Source: Dactylorhiza incarnata
Lineage: Eukaryota > Streptophyta > Magnoliopsida > Asparagales > Orchidaceae
NCBI GenBank assembly: GCA_033032865.1
Contig: JAWHQI010000272.1
Span: 62,001-126,000 of the forward strand
Direction: 5' to 3'
Length of the DNA stretch: 64,000 nucleotides
Shown: piece after piece, positions 23,535-33,775 of the stretch
Layout: every line of letters starts with the position of its first letter
Position numbering within the stretch: position 1 is the first letter of the stretch
Position numbers and translations under genes: made by a program
The notes under the pieces: model-generated
The model's database searches: none
Told to the model about the DNA's origin: nothing
What the model saw: the letters and a program-made list of their open reading frames with translations, nothing else

Positions 23535-25711
23535 CTATATCCCTGGTGCCCTTATAGCAGCTTCACTCTTTGCTTTCTTGGCACTGGTTTCCTTCTCCTT
23601 TTCTGTTTGTCTGATGAAGTATTCAAACGGTTTGGGATGATACTTGAGAGGTTCAGGAGAATCAGTTGGGATTCTCCTTGCTTGCTTATCTCTTCTGTGA
23701 CTCTTTCTCGATTCTTCTTGATCTTCATATTTAGCCCATTCTTGAGGACTGTATACATTGTATCATTCACCTTTATTAGCTTTCACTTGCTCCCATGCTT
23801 TTAGAATGATGAATCTGGATTTAGGACTCCATCTTTCATAGTCATCCTTTTTCTCCATTTCCTCCCTGTATTTTCTCTTCCTCATTTTTACTTCTTCATC
23901 CTCCAGTACTTCCTTCTCTTTACCCTTATCAGTGGCAGTGTCAGGAATGTCTACGTGTTGCTCTTCAGCAGGGTACTCTTCTGTAGGTTGGTCAAAATGT
24001 AGAGGAGGGAGATTCATTGCTTCCCTGATGGTATTTGTGGTCCAGATGGTATGCTCACTACTGGCCTTTATCATTGATCTCTCCCCCTTTATGACTTCTT
24101 CAGATATCCCACTCTGGAGATTCTCCTCAGAAACCAATATCTTGCTTTTAAGCATGTGGATTCCTGCTTCCATGTGATTCTTGGTCTCAAGTAGATGACT
24201 GTCTAGATCCTTATTCTGGTGATCTAGACTTTCTTGGAGATTAGTTTTGTGTTCAGCCATCCACTTGGTGGATGCAATGTAGGCCTTTTCTATATTGCTG
24301 ACAATCAATGTTTGATTGACCCCTAAATTAGATAGACCCTTGTGTGTAAGTGCTGTCTCTTTGGCTGTATACTCTTGTAGATTCTTCACATTATTTCTCA
24401 GGCTCTCAGTTTCAGTAGATAGTTCCCTTTTTAGTTCATTGACTGCAGAGGTAACATAACTTTCAATTTTTAATCTTTGCTCTTCCAGTAGCATCTTTAT
24501 CTGAGATAATAGTGAGAACTCCACTGGTCTATTCTCTGGAGGTGAATTATCTTGTCTTGGTTCCTTTTCTTTATTCCCCTCAACCATTGGAGATGGAGAT
24601 TTTCTGATGGGTGACTGGTTTGGCTCTTTTTTCCTTTTCAAAACTTGGCAGATCTCTGCTAGTCTCATCAGCAGAATTCTCTAGTTTCTCTTCTTGGGGA
24701 TCTTTACTTGGGTCCTCTTGGTCTACTGATCCATGATGGATAGCATCCTCAGCCCCAATGACCTTATTGATCACTTCTTCCACTTGAGCAGGGAGTTCAC
24801 CATTCTTCTCCCCCTCAGTCTCAACATCCTCTTGCTCAGTTTATGCTGTTACCATTTTCCCGGATCCTAGACTTAAGGCAGAGGTCTGAAGGGAGACATT
24901 TCTTTTCTCTACAGGCACTTCAGAGTCAGATGAGTCTGAGTTGTTGCCTGATTCACTTTCTTCAGATGATTTTTCTCCCATCCTCTTCACATCCTCTGCA
25001 GTCTTCAGCTTTTTGGGAGACTTAATCAGAGTTTTCTCCCATCTTTCTAGTATCTATATGTCCATCCTTCTCATGTGATGGATTTTGACGCCATACTTCT
25101 TGTTGAAGCTTTCAGGGTAGGATATCAGTAGATACAGTGATAGTATTCTTCCCAAATTTGGAACTTGAAAGCTGTCTTGAATCCTCTTGAAAATAATCTG
25201 ACCCAAGTTGGTCTTCTTACTTAGGATTATCCTTGCCATTATCTCGAACATGGTCTTGGATATCCTGTCATGCGACCCTACCTTGCAGAGGAGGGCTTTT
25301 CCTACAATGTCACCCATGAGTTTCCCTTGTTGATTGAAATTCTTTCTTTCCAGAGACCCATAGGTCTTGCTGGAGTGACAACACCATTCCAGAGCCCTGT
25401 TAAGGTCTTCCTGGGTGACCTTTTCATCTTCCTCCCCCTTGGCAAAGGTCGACAGCTGAAGCTTGGGATTCACCTTGACCTTTATCCCATTTATCAAGCT
25501 TTTCATATATGTTCCTTTTGAGCCACCCTTGGCATTCGAGTAGAACTCCAGCACTTCTCTTTTTAATATTACCGTTGACTCTGAGGGAGCAAACTCCAAG
25601 CCGACGGTGTCTAATAGATTACTGGCGCTCTGAATCTCTTATGGACCTTCTGAGAAACCTCCTCACTACTTCGCTTCCTTCATAGAGAAATCCTTCCTTC
25701 TTTGGCGCCAT
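23535..25711 (-). pseudogene. Element F ORF3 (Sirevirus third ORF)
   Basis: Minus-strand ATG at 25711 (MAPKKEG). After about 30 residues the frame is lost. The frame 25599-25054 carries LLCKVGSHDRIS and KTNLGQIIFKRIQDSF, shared with B, A and C. The frame 24668-23763 is a 301-residue part dominated by coiled coil (EEQRLKIESYVTSAVNELKR; EEVIKGERSMI), then a charged C-terminus (KMRKRKYREEMEKKDDYERW). A single TGA at 23763 splits off a basic tail ending at 23535. CTCCCCCT tracts (purine tracts on the coding strand) occur at 24804 and 25431. The position matches the env-like ORFs of Sireviruses, but no transmembrane segment is visible. Confidence 0.75.
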
Positions 25712-26183
25712 TTCTTACTTGATCGGAGAGGATTCTAGTTTAGTCGTCTCGTTCACTCTTCGAAGGCGTAGAGGGCACGATGTCATTTTAGGGCTAATGT
25801 AGAAAGTGTTTTAACCTTAAGACATCTGCCTTATTTATAGTTTCCGAATTGGAAGACGAAGTGTCATTTGTTAAATGTCTTATTAACTCGAGTTAAGCTG
25901 TTATGATTGGTTAAGCTTGGGACTATTTAAGAGTTCATTGGTGATTAGGTATCGTCGTGACGCAAGATCATTCCGACGATACCAATTATCATTTCGACGA
26001 TATAATTTTGCATTGAAAATGATATTGTCCTTTTTTACTCTTTTGTATTATCAGTGAAATGCTTTAGCAGTGCCATACATATGTGCTCCTTGAGTGACAG
26101 CTTTTGCTTGCGCAAGTAAAAATTACCTTAACAGAATGATAAAGATGAGGTTATGTATTGAACATCAACACAGTTACCAATCA
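25712..26183 (-). promoter_or_regulatory. F spacer: palindromes and TATA box before ORF3, no pol
   Basis: Minus-strand CTATAAATAAGG at 25831-25840 lies about 120-130 bases upstream of the ORF3 ATG. Further upstream (25952-26003) GTATCGTCGTGACG, CGACGATACC and CGACGATATAA form an imperfect palindrome cluster like those in the F LTR. The leader is pyrimidine-rich. Nothing resembling protease to RNase H is present. An ORF3 promoter is inferred from the matching layout in B and C. Confidence 0.6.
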
Positions 26184-26749
26184 TCAATGGATGTTGTACC
26201 TAACCACTTTGCCACAACACCAACATTCATAGATGTTGTACCTTCTTTTCTGAACAATTTTTGAAGTGGGTGGAGGATCAAAATGCTTATGTTCCGTAGA
26301 GAAGGCAGCAACATTCTTTCGATCTCTCTCAGCCAAGGGCTGACTAGCTGTTCTAGTATAATTATTTCTTCTTGACTTTATCTGTTGGTCAGCAACAGAT
26401 GTCAGCTTGGTAGCTGACATGGTGTTGATGGCATCAGATATGATCAAGTGAGAGTTGATTGTACTGGTGCTACCAGCCCGCTTCTTATCCGGAATAGATT
26501 GGGAAGGTGTTGCTCCTTTACCCTTAAAGGTGGGGGCTGAGGCACCAAACACAAATGGTCTATGATGGGCCATTTGGATTTCTTCATGGGGAGCCTTTAA
26601 TGCACTCATTCCCATGCCCTTTCTCTTCCCATATTAAGGAGCATTTCCCAGGCTAATGGAGCTTCCATTCATCCAGTGACCATGGACACTGTCCTGGTCA
26701 TACTTGTTAGAGGGAAGCACTATCTTTTGAAAGGTGGTATGAGGCTCTC
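26184..26749 (-). pseudogene. Element F gag, C-terminal part
   Basis: The frame 26615-26184 (143 residues) has a Lys/Arg/Ser-rich linker and the second knuckle start YECWCCGK, equal to B's CWCYGKIGH but with the Cys kept. It then decays before the His. Between 26640 and 26749 the frame is open except for one TAA and runs into the CTCTC site where the C+T block entered. The other side of the gene is at 48898-49210. Confidence 0.75.
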
Positions 26750-26935
26750 TGTTGGGGTGCCAGAATTGCCCCCAGTGCTGCGGTGCTATTCGAAGCGGAA
26801 GGGTGTGTCCCCCGTGGGTCTAATTGACTGCCCCGTGGATCCGCCCGAGGATAGTCGACTCTATAAAGGAGCGGTAGGCGCCTTAACCAACATGCAGGTC
26901 TTTTGGTGCAGTTGGTTGCGCCGTATCCCTACAAG

Positions 26936-26946
26936 TGGTATCAGAG
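26936..26946 (+). promoter_or_regulatory. Primer-binding site of T
   Basis: TGGTATCAGAG lies two bases after the first LTR. It is followed by GTCGCGGGTTCAAAACCC, which resembles a tRNA T-arm/B-box and may be extended tRNA complementarity. Confidence 0.85.
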
Positions 26947-26980
26947 GGGGTCGCGGGTTCAAAACCCTGGGGTCATTTCT

Positions 26981-26992
26981 GGGGGGGGGGGG
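26981..26992. repeat. Poly-G tract (12 nt) in T
   Basis: Twelve consecutive G at the expected polypurine-tract position of T. Its length may be inflated. Similar runs occur at 47599-47633 and 52241-52255. Confidence 0.8.
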
Positions 26993-27181
26993 TTGTTGGG
27001 GAGCCAGAATTGCCCCCGGCGCTGCGGTGCTATTCGAAGCGGAAGGGTGTGCCCCCGTGGGTCTAACTGACTGCCCCATGGATCTGCCCGAGGATAGCCG
27101 ACTCTATAAAGGAGCGGTAGGCACCTTGACCAACAGGCTGGTCTTTTGGTGCAGTTGGTTTCGCCGTATCCCTACAAGAAT

Positions 27182-27231
27182 TGAAAGTGAGGTTAGATCT
27201 TAAAGTTACTCTAGAGGGGGTGTGGGTGAAT
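27182..27231 (-). repeat. Terminal 50 bp of the C 3' LTR
   Basis: TGAAAGTGAGGTTAGATC...TCTAGAGGGG equals the end of the C 5' LTR at 47560-47597. The rest of this LTR is displaced to 37922-39198 by element I, whose duplication TGAAT is at 27227-27231 and 37922-37926. Confidence 0.85.
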
Positions 27232-27333
27232 TGAAAGGGGTTCAATTGAGTATCAGGTGCAAGAAATTGAAAAAATAAAATCAGCCTCTTCTGATACCAA
27301 TTGAAAGGGACAATCGATATCCTCTGATGAGGG

Positions 27334-28470
27334 TGTGAAATTTTTCTAAGGACCTTGTGAGAGCAAACAGGAATCGATTATGCAACTTAGAGATACAAGC
27401 CAAACAACCAGAAACAAACTTTAGGCAAGCAATTGATCTTTATTGATAGCATAAACTTCATTACAGGGCAAGGCATGCTTGGCGAGACATGATTTCGCCA
27501 GCACAGATACCAAACAGAAATACAAGAAGATGAGGATAACTTGAGATCGCTCCAGACCGCGCGACCTCCCTGCGACTTCAACACACTGCCAGACCGCAGC
27601 GCCTTGCCGATCACAGCACACCACCAATCCGCTGATCAGACCACACCCTTCTTCCGACCTGTTGATCCTCCCGAACTCCAGCACCACAACTCCAAGCCGC
27701 AGACCGCCCGAACACTTTCAGAGGAAGAGGTGATCGCTGCTGCCCACACTATCCGCAGAAGCTGCACAAGAGGAATTCAATCAGCAGACCGCACGGTCAG
27801 AATAAAACAGACCGCAGGAAACAAGCGAACTCAGCTTACACTTGGTGTGTTCTATGTTTGCTGCTACAGTGGCCTCCTATTTATAGGCACGGGACCGGAT
27901 CCAGTCACCACCCTATGAGATAGGATCACCACCCTCCAGATCGCGCGACCTGATCGGTCAACCCGCGCGATCAGCAACATAACTCCTGCTTCATTTTGGT
28001 GAACCCGCCAGCTTCAATTCTCCACCATGAGAGACCGCCACTCTCACAGCAGACCGCGACTCCACAAAGAGCTCGCCAGACCGCTCGAAGCTATTCACCA
28101 CCTATGTTCGCTCGAGACCGCGAACACAGCCAGTCCGCCATCAACCCGCGAACTGCAACCAGCTCGCATACCAGTCTCCTCCTGAGACCGCGAACTGAGA
28201 CCGCGCGACTAAGAGCCTTAGTCCGTGACAACTACCAGAGAACCTGGAACACCCTGTGCGGTCACACCTGACCGCCACAGCCTTGAAGAAGACAACCCGC
28301 CGGCCTTGGACCAGATACCAGCGGTCACTCCAGGAGACCACAGCTAGGCTACTACCAGCCAGACCGCAGAGGCAGACCGCCAGGCCGTGCGGTCATGCCA
28401 GACCGCCCGACCTCCTCCCAGACCGCCCAGGTCCAAAACACCTCCAACTTCCACTTCAATAATTTCAACA
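27334..28470 (-). repeat. 3' LTR of H
   Basis: On the minus strand it begins TGTTGAAATTATTG (its TGTTGA contains the pol stop codon) and ends AAATTTCACA. About 15 AGACCGC motifs (GCGGTCT, sense) are spread over 27555-28425, on both sides of the TATA box (CTATAAATAGGAG, minus, about 27877-27886). Confidence 0.92.
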
Positions 28471-31400
28471 CTCCCCCTTGAAGTGGGAAGTTGAAACTAA
28501 CCCAAGTAACTCCCTTAGCCGTGTGAACGGCCCCTTTGCCAGCGCCTTTGTGAAGATGTCTGCGACATTGTCCGCACTCCGCACATGCTTGACCGAAAGA
28601 GATCCCTCCATCACCTTCTCCCGTATGAAGTGATGCTCGATCTCAATATGCTTGGTCCTCGCGTGACAAACTGGATTGGTTACCAGTTTGAGAGCACTCT
28701 CGTTGTCACCGCGTAGCAGAGTCGGCTCCCGAACCTCTTTGTGGACGTCTCTCACCAACCTCCTAAGCCAGATGGCTTCCTGAGCTGCCAAGTCCGAAGC
28801 CTTGTATTCCGCTTCTGTGGTGGAGACCGATACGGAATCCTGCTTCTTGCTGCACCATGATATAGCCGTAGGGCCCGCCATGAAGACAAATCCAGATGTC
28901 GACTTCCGATCATCCGAATCTCCCCCGTAATCAGCATCCATGTATCCATGCACTTTGAAGCCCGCATCCCTCCTGTATAGGAGACCCATGTCCGAGGTCG
29001 CCTTGACATACTTCAGAATGTTCTTGGCCGCTAGCAGATGAGGTACTCGTGGTTCCGCCATAAACCGACTCACCCTGCCTACTGCATATGCAATATCCGG
29101 CCTTGTGATCGTCAGATAAATCAAGCTCCCAACCAGAGCTCGGAACACCAACGGATCTTGCATGATCCTTCCCTCATCCTTCCGAAGCTTCATAGCCTTC
29201 TCCAGAGGTGTAGAGATGCACTTCTTTTCCTTCATGCCGAATCGCTCCACGATTCGCTCCGCATATCCAGCCTGGGAAACCAGCACTCCACTTTCCTTCC
29301 TCTGCACCTCGAGTCCAAGGAAATGGTGAAGCTCACCTAAGTCCTTCATCTCGAACCTGATGGCCAGCTCGGCCCGAAGCTGAGCTACTTCCTCCTTCGA
29401 GTTCCCTGTCACGATCATATCGTCGACGTAAAGCAGCACGATGACTTGAAGCTCCCCGCTCTTCTTGACGAACAAGCTTGAGTCTGAGTCTGAAGCACAA
29501 AATCCACAGAATAGGAGATATTCTGCGATCTTTCCATACCACGCCCTTGGCGCTTGCTTCAACCCATACAGGGCCTTCTTCAGCTTGCAGACATGCTCCG
29601 GAAAATCTTCAGACACAAAACCTGGTGGCTGGACCATGAAGATGTCATTGTCAATCTCGCCGTACAAGAAGGCGTTCTTGACGTCGAGCTGCCAAATCTC
29701 CCATCCACTGAACGCCGCCAAGGCAATGATGAACCGAACTGAAGTCATTTTGGCCACCGGACTAAAAGTCTCTTCATAGTCTTCACCGTATTGCTGCGAG
29801 AACCCCCGAGCTACAAGACGGGCCTTGTACCGCTCGATACTACCGTCAGCTTTCTTCTTCAGCTTGTAGACCCACTTGCATGTCACAGGAGTGGTTCCCT
29901 TGGGCTTGGGCACAAGAGACCAGGTTTCATTCTTCTCGAGAGCTGCCATCTCTTCTTGCATTGCAACATCCCACTCCTTCACGCCTTGGGCCTTCTCAAA
30001 GCTCGACGGCTCCCTCTCATCCAAGGGACCAGCGAAGAAACATGAGACAAAGCTCACTGCATTTCCTCCTGTATAGCGATCAGGGGCAACGATTGCTCGC
30101 TTCGACCTCCTCAGCTCCTTCCCCTGAACCGCAATATCTCCAGCTGCTTCTTCCCTAACTCCTCTTCCAGACGTGCTAGGAGCATTGCTCCCCCTGCTCC
30201 CTGAACCAGAAGCCCCCGTCTCGGAACTAGAAGGAGATGGACCACCTGGTGACACAGGTAGCTCCACCTGAAGATCTTCCACTGCTTGCTCTGGCACCTC
30301 CACCCTGCTCTCTGGTAGCTCCACTCCAGAAGACCCCTTATAAGATGTCACCTCATCAGACACGACATCGCGAGATACGACAAATCTCCGCATCTCCGGG
30401 TCCATGCACTTCCATCCTTTCTTCCGCTCATCGTATCCCACGAAGACTAGCTTCCTTGCTTTCGCATCTAGCTTCGTCCGAAGAGCATCTGGAACATGCA
30501 CATAGCAGGTGGAACCAAACACCCTAAGGTGTGCCATGCTTGGCTTCTCTTTGAACATCATCTCATGCGGGGTCAACATGTTGATGGGGCTCAGAGGCAT
30601 CCTGTTGATGACGTAGGCAGCACAAGACATTCCCTCCACCCAGAAGGACTTTGGGATACTCTTGGTATGCAGCCAACACTTGCAGGTTTCCGTCAGATGA
30701 CGGATCTTCCGCTCTGCAACTCCGTTCTGTTGTGGAGTATGTGCACAAGTGAGCTCTCTCCGGATGCCCGCCTTCCTGCAGAAATTAGAGAACTCACTAG
30801 AGGTGAACTCCCCTCCGTTTTCAGTCCTCAGCTTCTTCACCCGCAGTCTCAGCCGACCTTCCACGAGCTCCTTGAACTCCATAAACTTGGCAAATGCCTC
30901 CACCTTCTCCTTCAGAAAATAAACCCAGACATATATGGTGTAATCATCGATTAACACCAGCATATATCTGCTGCCTCCGAGGCTTGGAGTAGCAGTAGGT
31001 CCCATCAAGTCACCGTGGATGCACTCCAACGGCACACTACTTCTTGTCTGCGACTTGTCAAACGGTAGTCGATGAGACTTGCCGAACTGACATCCTGCGC
31101 AAACATGACCTTCTCCGTAGGAAGATAGACTTGGCAGGCCCTTGACCAGGCCTCTCACCGCCATAGCTTTTAGCTTGTCCATCCCTACATGCCCCAACCT
31201 CTCATGCCATATAACGGCACCATCATTTGTCTTCATCTTGTCGACGTAGGAACTTGTCGATAAAACGAACAAGTCCTTTGCCCGTCTCCCGATATGAACG
31301 ACCTCGGCCTTCACGGCCTCTACATTACGTAGAAATTTCACTTCTGTTGGGCCGAACAGAACGTGATACCCAGCGTCAACAGTGTTGGTCATGGAGAAGA

Positions 31401-32550
31401 GGTTTTTCTTCATTCCGGGCACATGATAGACACTCTTCAAAGTAAGTGTCCCTCTATCACTGCCCAAAGAGACAACCCCCACCTTCTCTACTGGATGCAC
31501 GGTATTATCATCAGTAATGATTGCACTGTTACCTGTGTAGAGCTGTGCAGAAGAAAGCTTGGTCCCGTCTCCGGTGAGGTGATGACCACACCCCGAGTCC
31601 ATGATCCAGTCCTCCAAATAGTTGATGGGAGCCGACGCTCCAATAGAAGCCGAGAAGGCTCCTCCCCATCCTCCATCTATATGTCTAGCCTCAGCTTCCT
31701 CCTTCTCCGCAGCATGCCCTGCTTGAGTGACCACTCTGCAATCCTTCTTGAAGTGCCCAACCTTCCCGCATTTGTAGCATTTGAGACCTTCCTTCTTCTT
31801 CTTCTCCTCAGCCTTAAGAGGATAGCCCCTCTCCTGCTGTCCAGAAGTTGAAGGCCCATAGCCTCCAGTGGTCTTCTTCTTCTTATCCCACTTCTTCTTC
31901 TTTCCCGAGAAGAGAACTTCGCCATCTCCCCCAGTCACTGACAACCCCGCCATCTGTCTTGCCAAGCTTTCTTGCGAAGAAAGCAAGTTCTCCAGCTCCA
32001 ACAGAGACGGCTGATTTGCCCATCCCTGCACCGACGTCACAAAGGCCACATATTCCTTCCGCAAGCCGCGGATGATGTGCCTCTTCAGCTTCGCCTAAGA
32101 AATTGGCTCATCAGGATCCAGTGCTGATATCTCAGCGCAGAGGTTCTTCATCTTCAGAAAGAAAGTGGAGATAGAAAGATCGCCCTGAGCCGACCTTGCC
32201 AGCTCATTCTCCAAGAACTGCAGCCTTACCACATTCTTCTTGTTAAACAGCCCATCCAGGGCTTTCCAGATTTCTGCAGCCGATCCACATCCCAAAATGT
32301 GATCAAAGAGATCAGGTGAAATGACACGCTTCAAAGTGAACTCGGCCTTGGCATTGGTCTTTCTCCAAGCTCTCACGGCCGGACCATTGTCACCAGCTTC
32401 CGTTGCCTTCACCTCTTCTGTCTCATTTCCTCCAACAACTTCCCATAGATCCTCACCCAGAAGATAGCTCTGCATACATGACTTCCACTTCTTGAAGTTA
32501 GTCGATGTAAGCATCTCAATACCAAGACCTCTTGCAAATCCACCTTCCAT
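28465..32550 (-). pseudogene. H gag-pol polyprotein, one in-frame stop
   Basis: Minus-strand ATG 32550 gives 151 residues of gag (MEGGFARGLGIEMLTSTNFK). TAG at 32095-32097 interrupts it, then the same frame continues to TGA at 28465: about 1,360 codons in all. In order: zinc knuckle CYKCGKVGHFKKDC; protease DSGCGHHLTG; integrase with HHCC (HERLGH...CAGC), Asp in IHGDLMGP, Glu in NGVAERK; reverse transcriptase with LDVKNAFLYGEI and LYVDDMIVTG; RNase H with MDADYGGD, TEAEY and RGDNESALKL. The second integrase Asp is Glu (RTENGGEF, codon 30820-30822). The stop codon lies in the first six bases of the LTR. It would make the particle, cut itself, copy RNA and insert DNA. The TAG is probably a point mutation, though readthrough is possible. 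Confidence 0.92.
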
Positions 32551-32627
32551 TGTCCTACCACTGGTTCCTTCTTCACAAAGGCGATGGCTACTCTAAGTTG
32601 CAACCTGCTCTATCCACTCCAACCTCC

Positions 32628-32638
32628 CTCTGATACCA
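32628..32638 (-). promoter_or_regulatory. Primer-binding site of H
   Basis: CTCTGATACCA on the plus strand (TGGTATCAGAG in sense), with no spacer after the LTR end at 32639. Confidence 0.92.
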
Positions 32639-33775
32639 TGTGAAATTTTTCTAAGGACCTTGTGAGAGCAAACAGGAATCGATTATGCAACTTAGAGATA
32701 CAAGCCAAACAACCAGAAACAAACTTTAGGCAAGCAATTGATCTTTATTGATAGCATAAACTTCATTACAGGGCAAGGCATGCTTGGCGAGACATGATTT
32801 CGCCAGCACAGATACCAAACAGAAATACAAGAAGATGAGGATAACTTGAGATCGCTCCAGATCGCGTGACCTCCCTGCGACTTCAACACACTGCCAGACC
32901 GCAGCGCCTTGCCGATCACAGCACACCACCAATCCGCTGATCAGACCGCACCCTTCTTCCAACCTGTTGATCCTCCCGAACTCCAGCACCACAACTCCAA
33001 GCCGCAGACCGCCCGAACACTTTCAGAGGAAGAGGTGATCGCTGCTGCCCACACTATCCGCAGAAGCTGCACAAGAGGAATTCAATCAGCAGACCGCACG
33101 GTCAGAATAAAACAGACCGCAGGAAACAAGCGAACTCAGCTTACACTTGGTGTGTTCTATGTTTGCTGCTACAGTGGCCTCCTATTTATAGGCACGGGAC
33201 CTGATCCAGTCACCACCCTATGAGATAGGATCACCACCCTCCAGATCGCGCGACCTGATCGGTCAACCCGCGCGATCAGCAACATAACTCCTGCTTCATT
33301 TTGGTGAACCCGCCAGCTTCAATTCTCCACCATGAGAGACCGCCACTCTCACAGCAGACCGCGACTCCACAAAGAGCTCGCCAGACCGCTCGAAGCTATT
33401 CACCACCTATGTTCGCTCGAGACTGCGAACACAGCCAGTCCGCCATCAACCCGCGAACTGCAACCAGCTCGCATACCAGTCTCCTCCTGAGACCGCGAAC
33501 TGAGACCGCGCGACTAAGAGCCTTAGTCCGTGACAACTACCAGAGAACCTGGAACACCCTGTGCGGTCACACCTGACCGCCACAGCCTTGAAGAAGACAA
33601 CCCGCCGGCCTTGGACCAGATACCAGCGGTCACTCCAGGAGACCACAGCTAGGCTACTACCAGCCAGACCGCAGAGACAGACCGCCAGGCCGTGCGGTCA
33701 TGCCAGACCGCCCGACCTCCTCCTAGACCGCCCAGGTCCAAAACACCTCCAACTTCCACTTCAATAATTTCAACA
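32639..33775 (-). repeat. 5' LTR of H
   Basis: Same length as 27334-28470 and nearly identical. Differences seen include AGACCGCGCG/AGATCGCGTG, AGACCACAC/AGACCGCAC, CCGACC/CCAACC, GACCGG/GACCTG, GAGACCGCG/GAGACTGCG, GAGGCAG/GAGACAG and CTCCCAG/CTCCTAG. Confidence 0.92.

Larger units (their letters stand above)
26750..27176 (+). mobile_element. T: ultra-small LTR retrotransposon (TRIM/SMART-like), 427 bp
   Basis: Two direct repeats, 26750-26933 (184 bp) and 26994-27176 (183 bp), start TGTTGGGG and end CCCTACA, with roughly 13 differences. Between them are only 60 bp: AG, then PBS TGGTATCAGAGG at 26936, a GGTTCAAAACC box (26956-26966) and a G-rich tract (26981-26992) just before the second LTR, placed as a polypurine tract. 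Each LTR has CTCTATAAAGGAG. It has no coding capacity, and the 175-residue frame across both repeats is accidental. Terminal-repeat retrotransposons in miniature rely on enzymes from other elements. Left flank CTCTC, right flank AGAAT. Confidence 0.85.
27334..33775 (-). mobile_element. Element H: young, nearly intact Ty1/copia element
   Basis: The LTRs at 27334-28470 and 32639-33775 are both 1137 bp and differ at about eight sites by eye, mostly transitions. Flanks are GAGGG (27329-27333) and AAGGG (33776-33780). The paralogous site at 36006-36015 reads GAGGGTGATT, confirming the empty target. A single gag-pol frame fills the inside, broken by one stop codon. It is the innermost and probably youngest insertion of the nest. 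Confidence 0.93.

Noticed and set aside
8496..25711. Calling ORF3 an envelope gene
   Set aside because: No signal peptide, furin site or convincing membrane span was seen; only the position matches env-like ORFs.
26952..26970. tRNA-like GGGTTCAAAACCC in T as a tRNA gene or SINE
   Set aside because: No acceptor stem, D-arm or A box surrounds it. It sits after a PBS, so extended primer-tRNA complementarity is a better reading.
26676..27203. 175-residue open frame across T
   Set aside because: It runs through both LTR copies and repeats itself (VLRCYSKRKG / VLFEAEGC), so it is a by-product of the duplicated non-coding sequence.
29038..31851. Several plus-strand frames of 60-160 residues opposite H pol
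   Set aside because: They are shadows of the well-supported minus-strand polyprotein.
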